DNA from: Corallium rubrum
Lineage: Eukaryota; Cnidaria; Anthozoa; Scleralcyonacea; Coralliidae
NCBI GenBank assembly: GCA_964035015.1
Contig: OZ036003.1
Span: 4,927,754-4,991,753, forward strand
Reading direction: 5' to 3'
Length of the DNA: 64,000 bases
A program made the position numbers and the translations under genes. The notes under the pieces are model-generated. The model was not told the origin of the DNA, made no database searches, and saw nothing but the letters and a program-made list of their open reading frames with translations. Below, one piece after another: positions 32,354 to 44,612 of this stretch (positions are counted from its first letter, which is position 1; each line of letters starts with the position of its first letter).

Positions 32354-33435
32354 GACAACAACAACCACCACCCTACACAACAACCACCTCCCTACACGAC
32401 AACCACCTCCCTACACAAACACCTCCCTTCACAACAACCACCTCCATACACAACAACCACCTCCATACACAACAACCACCTCCATACACAACAACCACCA
32501 CCCTACACAACAACCACCTCCCTACACAACAACCATGCACCTCACTCCACAACCACCTCCCTACACAACAACCACCCCCCTACACAACAACCACCTCCCT
32601 ACACATTTACAACAACAACCTCCCTACACAACAATCACCTCCCTACACAACAACCACCTTCCTACACAACCACCTCCCCTCACAACAGCCACCTCACTAC
32701 ACAACAACCACCTCCCTCCACAACAACCACCTCCCTACACAACAACCGCCACTCACCTCTATATAAAAGCCACCTCTCTACAACAACCACCTCTCTACAA
32801 CAGCTACCTCTCTACAACAGCTACCTCTCTACAACAACCACCTCTCTACAACAGCTACCTCTCTACAACAGCCACCTCTCTACAACAGTCAGCCACCTCT
32901 CTACAACAGTCAGCCACCGCTCTACAACAACCACCTCTCTACAACAGCTACCTCTCTACAACAGCCACCTCTCTACAACAACCACCTCTCTACAACAGTC
33001 TACAACAGCCACCTCTCTACAACAGTCAGCCACCTCTCTACAACAGTCAGCCACCTCTCTACAACAGTCAGCCACCTCTCTACAACAGTCAGCTACCTCT
33101 CTACAACAGCCACCTCTCACCTCTCTACAACAGCCACCTCTCGTCCTCTCTACTACAGCCACCTCTCTACAACAGCCACCTCTCGTCCTCTCTATTACAG
33201 CCACCTCTCTACTACAGCCACCTCTTTACAACAGTTACCTCTCTACAACAGCCACCTCTCTACAACAGCCACCTCTCTACAACAGCCACCTCTCGTCCTC
33301 TCTATTACAGCCACCTCTCTACTACAGCCACCTCTTTACAACCGTTACCTCTCTACAACAGCCACCTCTCTACTACAGCCACCTCTTTACAACAGTTACC
33401 TCTCTACAACAGCCACCTCTCTGCCACCTTCTTAG
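32354..33435 (+). repeat. VNTR (right block) grading into CCACCTCTCTACAACAG units
   Basis: The first 400 bases continue the CAACAACCACCTCCCTACA theme. From about 32760 a 15-18-base unit CCACCTCTCTACAACAG takes over to 33435. The gradual change suggests repeated re-expansion of different local variants. The 371-codon frame is an artefact of period. Confidence 0.92.
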
Positions 33436-34689
33436 ATCAGTCACTTCGTCCTTCCTAGTTGCATTTTATATTCTAGCATCAGAATACTATCAGACACAAT
33501 TTAGTGTCCCGATTCAAACCGCCTCTACTTCTCATCGAGTGTTCTTTGTACAAAACCGATGTTTTCAAGATCACACTTTTCCAATACTCACCCACAAGTT
33601 TAATAGTTCAAAGAAAAAGAAATGACAAACAAACAAGTAATAAACAAAAACAGACAAACAAGAAATGCTAAATAAAAATGATGTATTACTATAGCGCATC
33701 ATATCAACGTGATATTGTCCTCCCTGCTTTGAAAAGTGAATTATTTTACGCCAACTTAATGAGGCGACAGCGCGACAGTGTGTCTACAATGATTGTGTTG
33801 GTGAATTTGCATGTCTGATAAAGAGTATTCGAGCTGTGCACACATGGATATAGATTAAACAACTGTTTAGTGTGGAGCTCTATTTAATAACAACTCCAAT
33901 AGGGGTACAGAACACTGATAGTGATTGTAAAAACACTGCTATAGTGGTAAAACTGAGAAAACGGCATCACGTGAACAAACAGCTCACTATATAAATACGC
34001 GTGGGTTTTCAACCGACCACAAAGAAAAACAATTAGAGTTTTAAATTGAATACCAAGAAAGAAACTTATATCAAAACTATCACTTTTGTATTTCTTTTCA
34101 ACTGAATAAGGATCCGTCGTTAGAATAAAACTAGCCTTGACTGAAATACTCGCAAATTTCTCTAAGTTTGATATTGTCCATGTCATTATTTCCTCAATCA
34201 GAATTCATGCCTTTAAATTCCCAAGTACATACAGCGGTATATATAATAGAATGCGTAATTTATCCAGCTATGCAGGCACCTTAATTGAAAATGGATATTG
34301 TATTTAAAGTAATATGCCGAATTAGAAAACGGTGCTGTATACTGAATACTGAAGCAGATATCGTGCTCATAGTCTGTTTGCTTTTTTGTGATTCGTTGTC
34401 TATATGTTTTTTGAAAGAGCATTTTGTCCTTTCTGTAGAGTGTTTGGGGATTTTAACAAGAACACTCAGCAACTGAATGTAAACAAAGAAAACAAAAAAA
34501 ACCAACATAAAGATACTTTGTTTCAGTTGACATGTACATTTTTGGAACCGCTTTAAGGTTGAATCTGTAAAACCAAATTATACCTCAGCCTGGAAGCCCT
34601 TAGAAGCACACGTCTTTTGCTGGCCTGATTTCTGACAACATTAAAACGACGTTTAGTAGACGTTCATCAAGCCCAACTATTCAGAAAAG
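33436..34689. other. No gene seen
   Basis: AT-rich sequence with several overlapping short frames on both strands (33884-34508), none with a recognised motif. No repeat structure apparent. Confidence 0.45.
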
Positions 34690-34795
34690 ATTTCTGAGCC
34701 CCAGACATGCAGGGTTCGAACCTACAATCTTCTAACGACCAGTTAGATGCTCTAACCATCGAGATACTGAGACTCAGATGGAAAACTAAGATTCC
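34690..34795 (-). mobile_element. tRNA-derived SINE head, minus strand
   Basis: Read on the minus strand: TATCTCGATGGTTAGAGCAT (box A region), then GTAGGTTCGAACCCTGCATG (box B GGTTCGAACCC, perfect), then GGGGCTCAGAAATC. The 3' 'GGGCTCAGAAA' is shared with the SINE at 25430-25525 and the split one at 42250/44546. It might fold as a tRNA, but the flanks look like a repeat. Confidence 0.75.
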
Positions 34796-34799
34796 AAAT

Positions 34800-35505
34800 T
34801 CATAGTCATATATGCTCCTAAAAGGTTCGCCGGGGAAACGTCGTTTGATAAAATTAAAAATACTTTTAGCAGTGCAAAACACTTAACATGAGAAACTGCA
34901 ATTTCTTATCAAAGACTGGTAAAAGAGATTTATAATCTTAAGAACAAAATAAATAGCAAATTACATGCAAAAGACTCAATCTTATAGTTAACATTGCAAA
35001 CTGGCTAAACATCAAAGTATAAATATTATATAGTATATCAAAGATTATTATAATATACCTTACGCCAGTTTTGCAGTATAAAATTCCGCAGGTCAAATAT
35101 TTTGACAAATTATGTATGACATTTTCGATAAACCACTCAATTATTTCACCATATTTATTTGTATTTTCAACTATATTCTCACGAATATGGATAAGTTTAT
35201 TTTTCCATAGGAATTAAATGATGTTATTTTCTACACTCCACTTACAAACGAGTTTATATAGTCTTGTGGGATGAGCACTGCATGGGTAAGCTTTGAGAAA
35301 ACGACTCTTTCTCGATGCCGAGTGACAGAATTCGACTTTTGAATAAATATTACTATGATTTACAATGCTTGAATATTTAAATACTAAATTGTCAATTGTT
35401 AAACGTTTCACACAGGAAGGTTTAAAATATATAAATTAAGTCAAGTTTAGTTAATCATACAACATGTACAAATTAATATATCTTTAAATATATTTAATAT
35501 ATATT
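34800..35505. other. No gene seen
   Basis: AT-rich; a 65-codon minus frame (35214-35411) has no support. Confidence 0.45.
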
Positions 35506-35507
35506 TA

Positions 35508-36330
<823 letters not shown>

Positions 36331-36409
36331 GGTTTATATATATATATTTTTTATATTATACAGAGTAACTAACATGCATGAAGTATATAATCCATCTATA
36401 AGGTTTTCG

Positions 36410-37612
36410 TTAGCCGGTTGCCGTTTGGGCCGGTACAGATGGTTGCGTTTTGCTTTTCGTTCGAGTGCATAATGATTTGCCAACAGCTTGTCTTGTACTT
36501 TGCCATACTTTTCTGTACGCTATTCTGTATTCAGTATTGTATCCTCCATAAACAAACACATTGACACAAGAATTAGCAGACACCATACAGATTGCAATGG
36601 TGGTCACCCATCCTGGTATATTCGAACAAGAGGTACACCATAACTCAACTGCGTCAATAATACTGATGGGTAAACAAAGTACAAGATAAAATCCGATTAT
36701 AGCTAAAACAATTCTAGTGGCTTTACGAGTCCGCACCGAACTGAGTGGCAATCTTCTGTTGCCTCGCGTCGGTGAATTACCCGTTGGCAAATTCGATATC
36801 GTTGAACATTTTCGAGAATGTTCGACAGATTCTTGATTGTTGTTATTTGTGGGCACTCTAGCGTTTTGTTTGCAATTATCTGGTCCCTTTCTGTCGATGT
36901 CAGCTTCTTTCTGCGCCTCCTCGTCGCTAATGTGGCTATTTTGACGGCTTTCGAATGCCTGGTTAATAGCGGCGTGCGTAACGGCGATCTCCTGAGCGCG
37001 TATTTGTCTAATTTGTTTCCTTGTAGTGCGAAATATATAAGTATAAGTAAGCAACATGACCATTAATGGTATAAGATCAATAAGAAAGACATACATGATG
37101 AGATATTCTTGAGTAAGTGTTGTGTTGTAGCGACAAACTGCGCTTGGTGGTGTCCCTGAAGGCAGTCCTCTGCGCCAACCAACCACCGGAGAAAACGAAA
37201 GAATCAAAACAAGTATCCACGTACAAAGTATAAGCACCTTGTAGGTTGAAGTCTTTACGATATTCGCGTAAGCAAACGGTCTCCAAACAGCAATAAAGCG
37301 ATCTAAGGCAATAAGACCAAGGTTAAGATTGGACGCTCCGTGGAATAGAACTGCCATGGATATAACCAGATCACAACGAACAGGGCTTTCGTGGCTCGTG
37401 TTTATAACTCCTGCAACACGAAGTGGCATTGAAACGGCGCCTTGGAGTAGGTCGGAAAGAGCCAGGTTGACGATCAGATAGTTGCTGGGACTGTGAAGTT
37501 TACGATGAGAAAACACGGCAAGAATCACAAGCGTGTTTCCGACCACAGCGATCAGACCTATCGCTAGCAAAAACGCAGCAAACAAAATGTCGTGTATGTT
37601 CATCTTTATCAA
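36410..37612 (-). CDS. Class A (rhodopsin-like) G-protein-coupled receptor, single exon, 400 aa
   Basis: A complete intronless frame encodes seven hydrophobic segments at about residues 8-32, 44-66, 81-103, 124-146, 169-193, 298-319 and 335-356. Seen directly: GN (25-26) in TM1; NLALSD (49-54) in TM2; C80 at the top of TM3 and C160 in extracellular loop 2 for the usual disulfide; DRF (104-106) in place of DRY; a glycosylation site NTT at 163; W146 after TM4; NVFVY (351-355) in place of NPxxY. The third cytoplasmic loop is long (about 194-297) and polar. The N-terminus is very short, so the ligand is probably small. This resembles the expanded amine/adenosine/melatonin-like orphan receptors of cnidarians; the ligand cannot be assigned. 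It acts at the plasma membrane through G proteins. The start chosen leaves 7 residues before TM1; M4 is an alternative. Confidence 0.9.
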   Translation of the reverse strand: MIKMNIHDILFAAFLLAIGLIAVVGNTLVILAVFSHRKLHSPSNYLIVNLALSDLLQGAVSMPLRVAGVINTSHESPVRCDLVISMAVLFHGASNLNLGLIALDRFIAVWRPFAYANIVKTSTYKVLILCTWILVLILSFSPVVGWRRGLPSGTPPSAVCRYNTTLTQEYLIMYVFLIDLIPLMVMLLTYTYIFRTTRKQIRQIRAQEIAVTHAAINQAFESRQNSHISDEEAQKEADIDRKGPDNCKQNARVPTNNNNQESVEHSRKCSTISNLPTGNSPTRGNRRLPLSSVRTRKATRIVLAIIGFYLVLCLPISIIDAVELWCTSCSNIPGWVTTIAICMVSANSCVNVFVYGGYNTEYRIAYRKVWQSTRQAVGKSLCTRTKSKTQPSVPAQTATG

Positions 37613-39935
37613 GGGTTTATATGAACCTTGACCAAACGTATATTAAAGCCAGTTTTACTTTGTAGTGGCAATTGTGTTCATTCACAGTATATAAACGTCG
37701 AACAGTCAATTCCCCACTCTCTTGAACAACTGTTGACCTGTTATGAAAAGTTGATCAAGAGCAGTTAGTCACACTCAGTGAGCACCAAGTATATGTCAAC
37801 GAACTACAAGGAAGAATATATATATATATATATTAATTACGGCGTATATATTTAGACTCACACTGATCATTGTTTAAAAAAAATTGTTTGACCAGGAAAA
37901 TAGCTAAAGCACTCGATATCGTGTTAGATCCTGCGGGAACTAGAAGTGAAACACACACATATGTATTAAATTGATATAGTCGTGTAGTTTTTTTTAAGTC
38001 AAGTATATATGTGTCTTGTGGTCTATTGACTATGTAATACCGTTATATTTCATGCCTTGTACCAAACTTGCAAAAAAGGACATTGTTTATGTCGTAAAAT
38101 ATGTCTTTGTTGTATTGTTTTATAAAGTGTCATAAATGTGAACTAGCAAACAGCTGGTGAGTTGTTGTATATCTAATCTGATATATTTCTACATTTAGAA
38201 TACACTGATTTAAAACTATTTTGTTTTTGTGGTTGTGTGTATATATACATACAGTCGTAGGTATTAAATATCATAAGCTTTATAGCTATAGGTGTACTCA
38301 AGGTGTGTTTTATACAGTGTATGCATGCTTGTGAGATATTGCTCCTGTCATCGAACTAGATAAAAGCCATTACTTCACGCTATATATACCGGGCGATATT
38401 CCACTCGCCCTATATATCTTATTTATCGCGGTTATATATACATTATCTATACATGTATCTACATATCTATATATCTATATATAGAGGATAATACACGGCG
38501 GCGCGAAGATATTGTTTTTGCCACGAGAAGATAAAATTCATATCTTCAAGCCACCGTGTAATGTTCTTTTTATTATATAGATTCAATGCAAAAAGCGGTA
38601 AAATTCTAAATGATGTCATCGATATCTTCACTAGTGAGGATATGGAAAACACGACACTGTATATTTCCTAGTAAAACACTCGCATCTATATAATAAATCT
38701 ATATATCTACATATCTACATATCTATATAGATCTATATAGGCTAGTGACGTATTAAACAATCGTTATATGCCGCGCATTTTCGCTAAAGTTGTGTGAATA
38801 TCAGGGTCAAATTAAAACAGGCACTCTCTCTTTCTCAAGGACTCATGTCAAAATAAGGACCCTTTGGATCGGGGATTGCGACATATTTATTCTCCGTTAT
38901 ATTCAAACAAGAATCTGTCACAACATATATCACCACAAGATGCGTTAGTAAAACATGATAGTTTAAAACTAACATTGGTACATAAACACACACATTATGA
39001 TGTACACAACTTATTAAATAAACAGAAAATGAAATAACGTTTAAGGTGTCTTACCTTCCTAAATGACGTTAAGAACGGTGGTTCTTGAAATATTTGTAAA
39101 AAGTGCTCAAAAATGTTTCACGAAGTTCGAAGTACAGCCTTCCGAAGAACTTTTTTCTGCTTTAGTTTGATCAGAGGTTGTAAATATTCTTAAGGTAGTA
39201 TGCTGTAACTGTAAAGGATTAAGTTACGAATATACAGTTAGCTCTGATGTTGTTGATGTTGCTGTTGTGTTTCCTTTCTTGTATATCCGCGCGTAATGAG
39301 AATACAGCCTACATGCCGAGGCGGAAATTGCAACTAAAGAATGGTCGTCATGCATGACTCAGTGCCGTTGCCTCTTTCATTCTTATCTTGTCGGGATATT
39401 TTTGTCGATTACGATGCTATTCAAATAGTATCCAGTCGTATGAATAGCTATATAAAGAGCGAGTATATACCATGTAATGCAAAATTCGTTTACTCGTCGC
39501 AGGTGCTTTTCTTTCAGTTGGCCACATCCGTAGTTTCACCTGCCAAGGGCCTACTCTAACGGTTTTTCACATCACGATTTAAGCTTACAATATTCAGTAT
39601 TCTGCATCTAATGACACTTGCACTGAAGTACTTGCGTCAAGGCAACGGCGGTTCTTTGTCTAGAATCTACTTTAAATAATGAATGTGTACACTGGGATAT
39701 ATCAGTAAATATATATAACATATAAATTTGCAGATATGCAGTGTTTATATAACATATACAATTCACCTGCTTTTTTGTTGTTAGTAATATAATCGACTGA
39801 CACGTCACACAAAATTGATATGAGAAAAATAGATTGCCGCAAAACGGCCTACTGTGAGTCTATTCCAAATAACATTAAAATTCACAAATTGTAAATTAAA
39901 CTCATTTAAAACAAGAACAATTCAAATTGCATGAA
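37613..39935. other. GPCR upstream region; no gene seen
   Basis: On the minus strand a TATA-like GTTTATATACTG lies about 75-85 bases before the receptor start (37689-37700), which could be its promoter but is weak evidence in such AT-rich DNA. A hairpin at about 38491-38562 (ACACGGCGGC and GCCACCGTGT ends) looks like a small MITE. The rest is AT-rich with TATATCTA runs and no supported gene. Confidence 0.45.
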
Positions 39936-39936
39936 A

Positions 39937-39994
<58 letters not shown>
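39936..39994 (+). repeat. (TA)n microsatellite
   Basis: About 57 bases of alternating AT. A second run lies at 40190-40229, so the two flank the palindrome at 40054-40192. Confidence 0.95.
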
Positions 39995-39997
<3 letters not shown>

Positions 39998-40053
39998 TGA
40001 GTTTTGGTTCACGAAATGTTAGAGTGCTCAATACCATATAGATAGAGCAAAAT

Positions 40054-40180
40054 ATAAAGCATAAAGTATGGTTACCTTAAAGTCTTCGCTACCAGAGGTT
40101 TCACCCTAAACGGGATCATCAGGCTGATGATCCCGTTTAGGGTGAAACCTCTGGTAGCGAAGACTTTAAGGTAACCATAC

Positions 40181-40192
<12 letters not shown>
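40054..40192. repeat. Perfect palindrome, 69-bp arms with one-base spacer
   Basis: 40054-40122 and 40124-40192 are exact reverse complements as read, with only G40123 between. Each arm carries CTGATGA, TCCCGTTTAGGGT and GAAAC in that order (plus strand 40124-40149; mirror on minus), another CUGANGA-stem-GAAA arrangement. Flanking (TA)n runs sit on both sides. Confidence 0.9.
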
Positions 40193-40233
<41 letters not shown>

Positions 40234-40356
40234 AGTACGAAGTAAAAAAAATTGATGTAACTGTGTTTGGGTTACCAGCTGACGAGAAAAATAGAATACG
40301 TGTCTTTTATTTTCAATATCATGCCAAGTTTATAATTAAAGTTCATTTTTTTTATA

Positions 40357-41060
40357 GTTTAGCCTAACAGGTTTGGAGTATAGAGCAAACTTTTTCAATA
40401 AATAGAAATTCGATTGAGTGGAATTAATTTGATCGGCGGTTAAACTTTACATAAAGCTTCGCAATTCTTGGCAAATCTTATTTTTCTTCATTTCAACATG
40501 AAGTTCTGGTGTAAACACCGTTAAAATGGATCTTTGAAAAACATTCTTAAACTTGTATGTTTTAAATTTAAAACAAGTCTTCAAAATATTCTTGTGTTGT
40601 GTTTTCTCTTTAATTATCAGTGTATGCACGTAAACGATTAAATGCAGGTGTATTTACGAAAGTCATCTTCAAAAAAGAAATGTTTTAAGACTTTTCTCAT
40701 GCCTTATCTGAATGTAGTAGTCTCAAACAGTTTAGCTTAACTGATTTGGAGTATATATACAGAGGAAATTTTTTCAATAAATAGAAATTCGATTGAGCGT
40801 AATTAATTTGATCGGCGGTTAAACTTCACATAAAAGCTTCGCCCTTCTTGGCAAATTTTATTTCGCTTTATTTCAACATGAAATTACCTTCAAAAATATC
40901 CTTAAATTGGCATCCTTTAGATTTAAAACAAGCCTTCAAATTATTCTTGTTTTGTATTTTTTTTAATCATCAGCACATGCATGCGAGTGCAGGTGTATTT
41001 ACGAAAATGATTAAAAAATAAACGTTTTAAGACTTTTTTTCGTGCCTTATCTGCATATAC
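40357..41060 (+). repeat. Tandem segmental duplication, period about 371 bp
   Basis: AGTTTAGCCTAACAGGTTTG (40357) and AGTTTAGCTTAACTGATTTG (40728) begin two diverged copies. They share AATAGAAATTCGATTGAG, GATCGGCGGTTAAACTT and ATTTCAACATGAA. No coding content. Confidence 0.85.
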
Positions 41061-41537
41061 TATGGTCTCAACAATAATTTCATGCGTCACTTAAAAAAGG
41101 CTTTAAGTCAAAACAAAATCCCAGCCGATTTGTTATCGGAAATTTATTCAAAAGGTGCATGAACGAAGGGCGTGATCAGCCGGATTTGATATAACTTTCA
41201 CTTTTTGCCAATCTCTTGAGTAGTAGCTATATATATAGGAGAACAGTATAGCTCAATAGTTAGAACGCGGCATGGTGGTGTATTTTGCAGGCTAAAATAT
41301 ATTTTAGCCCGATGATCTGAGCCTATCAATTTTAACAGTTCTAAATCACTATTGGTTTGTTGTTTACGGAATTGTATACTTTTCTTGTCAATACTTTGAA
41401 GCAAAGATTGTTTTGATGACAAATGTTGCGTTTTTCTGCAAAGTTTTACTTTTACATGTAAGTTATGAGTTTTGTAAATATTTAATGCAATAAACATATA
41501 AAATAAACGCCAACGCGAAGGCGGCAGGGTAGAAGCA
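41061..41537. other. No gene seen; possible tRNA-like trace
   Basis: ATAGCTCAATAGTTAGAACG (about 41248) looks like a SINE box A; no box B follows. The minus-strand 123-codon frame (41198-41569) runs into the foldback and has no motif. Confidence 0.4.
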
Positions 41538-42203
41538 CTTAAGGTCTTCGTATAGGTTTTCAGGGTCATTCCTGTAAAGCGCTCCCAATTCGTCAGAATT
41601 TATGCCACAAAATAAAATACATATCGTTAGAAAGCTATGAATTTGTAGAATACAATGGTGTCTTTGGTTTCGCGATTAACACAAACCGTTAATATGTTGT
41701 GAATTTTTTAATTAAAACCAGAGGGCCTCACCGGGGCGACTTAAGAACAAAGCGTTTTATTTTGTTCCAAAAAAATTTTCGCAGTTCGATTCCGAGATAA
41801 ATGTCCAGCAAAACGGTGTCAGCGTTATCCTATTTATTGCCTGGTTTCGAATTTATGACTTATTTTGTCGGAATGTTGGTCGAAAAACAGCATTTTTAAC
41901 TTTGGTCGTCAATAAAATCGACACCGTTTTGCTCGAAATTTATCTAGGAATCAAATTACAAAAAAAGATTTTGAACAAAATAAAACGCTTTTTACTCGAG
42001 TCGCCCCAAGTGAAGCCCTCTGGTTTTAATTTTAAAATTCACAACCATTAACGGTTTGTGTTTATCGAAAAACCAAAGACACCATTGTATTCTACAAATT
42101 CATAGCTTTCTAACGATATCTATTTTATTCTTGTGGCATAAATTCTGACGAATTGAGAGCGCTTTGCAGAAATGATCCTGCAAACCTTGAAGAAGACCTT
42201 AAG
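41538..42203. mobile_element. Foldback element, about 666 bp
   Basis: The arms are about 41538-41845 and 41905-42203 (for example GACACCATTGTATTCTACAA on the right and its complement on the left; ACACCGTTTTGCT and AGCAAAACGGTGT near the loop). Loop about 60 bases. Non-coding. Confidence 0.83.
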
Positions 42204-42242
42204 CACACAACGACTGAAGTTACAACCTTAGCTCTACATGTC

Positions 42243-42276
42243 ATCCAAGCCTCAGTAACTCAATGGTGAAAACGTC
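42243..42276 (+). mobile_element. tRNA-derived SINE, 5' part (split by insertion)
   Basis: CCTCAGTAACTCAATGGTGA with AAACGTC is the box A half of a tRNA-like SINE. Its other half resumes at 44546, after the 2,265-bp insertion. Confidence 0.65.
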
Positions 42277-42331
42277 TAGGCCCAGTTCAAACGTCGAACT
42301 TCACATGAACCGATCTTATTTACTATTTAGG

Positions 42332-43297
42332 CACTTAATACACCTTTTCGATAATTACGTCCGCTTCATGAAAACGAGGCTCCCCAGGCCAAAGTTTCAC
42401 AATTTTGATTATCATGGTAATCCCGTCATATTTGTTTATGGAAGAAGATGGCTAATAACGTCCAAACTATATATGGTAGAAATACATCGTGTAGGTATGT
42501 TGTTAGTCATTTCATAAGCTTTCATTTGATGTATATTTTAAGTTTCTGTGTTGTGTGTAACTTTTTAAAATGTCCAAAATGTTCGCACCATATATTGCTC
42601 GTCAAGTATTATTAAATGGACTTCTCACAACTGTTGTAGAATTTCGGATATTGTTTTTAAAATACATAACGCACAACTTTGAAACATATATCAAAAAGAA
42701 GACACTGTAAAATGCTATTCGCGGTACAACTTTCAAGTTTCTAGCTTAAAAGAAAGTATTTTAAAAATGGGAAAACGTACTATTATCTTGGTCTGAGTTG
42801 TAAACAAAACAAACTTATTAAACAAATGTCTATCAGACCAAGATAATAGTACGTTTTCCCATTTTTAAAATACTTTCTCTTAAGCTAGAAACTTGAAAGT
42901 TCTACCGCAAATAGCATTTTACAGTATCTTCTTTTTGATATATGTTTCAAAGTTGTGCGTTATGTATTTTAAAAACAATATCCGAAATTCTACAACAGTT
43001 GTGAGAAGTCCATTTAATATTACTTGACGAGCAATATATGGTGCGAACATTTTGGACATTTTAAAAAGTTACACACAACACAGAAACTTAAAATATACAT
43101 CAAATGAAAGCTTATGAAATGCCTAACAACATACCTACACGATGTATTTCTACCATATATAGTTTGGACGTTATTAGCCATCTTCTTCCATAAACAAATA
43201 TGACGGGATTACCATGATAATCAAAATTGTGAAACTTTGGCCTGGGAGCCTCGTTTTCATGCAGCGTTACGTAATTATCGAAAAGGTGTATTAAGTG
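42332..43297. repeat. Large palindrome, 465-bp arms, 36-bp spacer
   Basis: 42332-42796 and 42833-43297 are inverted copies with few differences (for example CGTCCGCTTCATG against CATGCAGCGTTACG). The spacer holds AACAAAACAAACTTATTAAA. Short frames in the arms are not genes. Such a structure can extrude as a cruciform and is hard to clone or assemble. Confidence 0.92.
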
Positions 43298-43339
43298 GTT
43301 TCTGAAAAGATAAACGTAATGATCAGCGGTAGTCCTTAA

Positions 43340-43908
43340 CCCTATCCAGACTAGGGGTGGAAAGTGCCCGCGCTGAATTTAAAAGTTAATATCTCCTAAA
43401 CCAGTACAGGTAGGGTTCTGAAATTTTATGACTTTCCCTAAATATGTATGGGCTTTATGTGTGGAAAATTTGGTGAAAAAATATTACGCCAAAAAAAAGT
43501 TACAGCGAATTCGTGAACACCTACCAACACTAAATTTCAGCCGAAAATTTTTATTATGATTGCTTTTATAATAGTTACAATAAAAGTAAGCACTTTTTAA
43601 TAAAGAGAAACTATTTTTTTGATATACTACCTTTTTTATGTTAACAAAACAATAAGAAAAATTTTTTTGGAAATTCTAAAAATCCTGGGTTTTTGCAATT
43701 AATGACGTCATAATGACGTCATAATTTGTCGCCATGACAACATAAGTGTAACACATACTTGAACAAGGCATACCATTCACCTGTAAAAGTTTCGTCGGAA
43801 TACACCAAATGGTTCAGGAGATATTGACCGCGGGCACTTTCCGCCCCCCTCCCCCCCCCCCCCCCCCCCCATTCCCAGAAGACAAAAAAAAGCCCAGTCT
43901 GGATAGGG
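43340..43908. mobile_element. piggyBac-like MITE, 569 bp, TTAA target
   Basis: TTAA (43336-43339 and 43909-43912) flanks ends CCCTATCCAGACT on both strands. The CCCT start plus TTAA is the piggyBac signature. G/C runs (43840-43870) lie near the right end. Two TGACGTCA octamers lie at about 43704-43722. No transposase. Confidence 0.87.
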
Positions 43909-44545
43909 TTAATAATGGGCAAACGAGCTGCAGTTTTACGCAACAGAAAGGCCTAGAAATGGCACGAATTACACGAAAACATTGCCTTGGTAAGCTCAGG
44001 ACCTTACAAAATTACTAAATAATAACAAGAATAAAGCCGGAAGAAAACCAAAACGGACTAAATAAAAACACATGAACGTGCATAGGACAAAACGAAAAAC
44101 TGGGGACGCGGCGACATCGATATCAGCCACTTCGACACTTTACGGACTGTGCTATCCACTAGACTATCAACGCATTAGGTAACATTGTACTTGTATAATA
44201 GCTTGGCCGATTATACTTGTATATTATAGCTTGCTATGTTGTTCTCTTCAGGTATTATGGGAAGGAAATATATTATAGTAATTGTGAAAAGGGATAACGG
44301 GGACACGCGAGGGACTTGAGGGACAAAATGCAGTACGTTTAGTTCATGTGAAGTTCGACGTACGTCTGCCGGAATCGAACTCGATCCAAAGTCGAAATTC
44401 CCGACAAGCGATGTCGAACTTTATCGTTGGATCGGTCTTAATCAAAACAGTCGAAACAGACTGATTCAGACGTCGATCTTTACATGAACTTAATTGTTGG
44501 AATTAGGATCGGTTCATATGAAGTTCGACGTTTGAACTGGGCCTA

Positions 44546-44612
44546 ACCGGCCATTATCCAAGATTGCTGGTTTGTTCCCATATATGGGGCTCAGAAACGT
44601 TTTGAATACTTG
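44546..44612 (+). mobile_element. tRNA-derived SINE, 3' part (split by insertion)
   Basis: ACCGGCCATTATCCAAGATT, GCTGGTTTGTTCCC (box B-like) and ATATGGGGCTCAGAAACG continue the unit broken at 42276. The same ending GGGGCTCAGAAA occurs in the minus-strand SINE at 34690-34795. Confidence 0.65.

Larger units (their letters stand above)
42279..44543. mobile_element. TA-flanked composite foldback/MITE, 2,265 bp
   Basis: The ends GGCCCAGTTCAAACGTCGAA (42279) and the inverted copy (ending 44543) match over about 38 bases with one change, and TA is present on both sides (42277-42278, 44544-44545). Inside lie a 966-bp palindrome (42332-43297) and a TTAA-flanked MITE (43340-43908). The right end has extra subterminal copies of GAAGTTCGACGT words (44350-44540). 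No transposase is seen. Confidence 0.85.

Noticed and set aside
34281-34508. Overlapping 60-75 codon frames on both strands
   Set aside because: Mutually overlapping, AT-rich, no motif.
39040-39200. Minus-strand exon ending at a GTAAGA-like donor near 39050
   Set aside because: All three frames upstream of the donor contain stops within a few codons.
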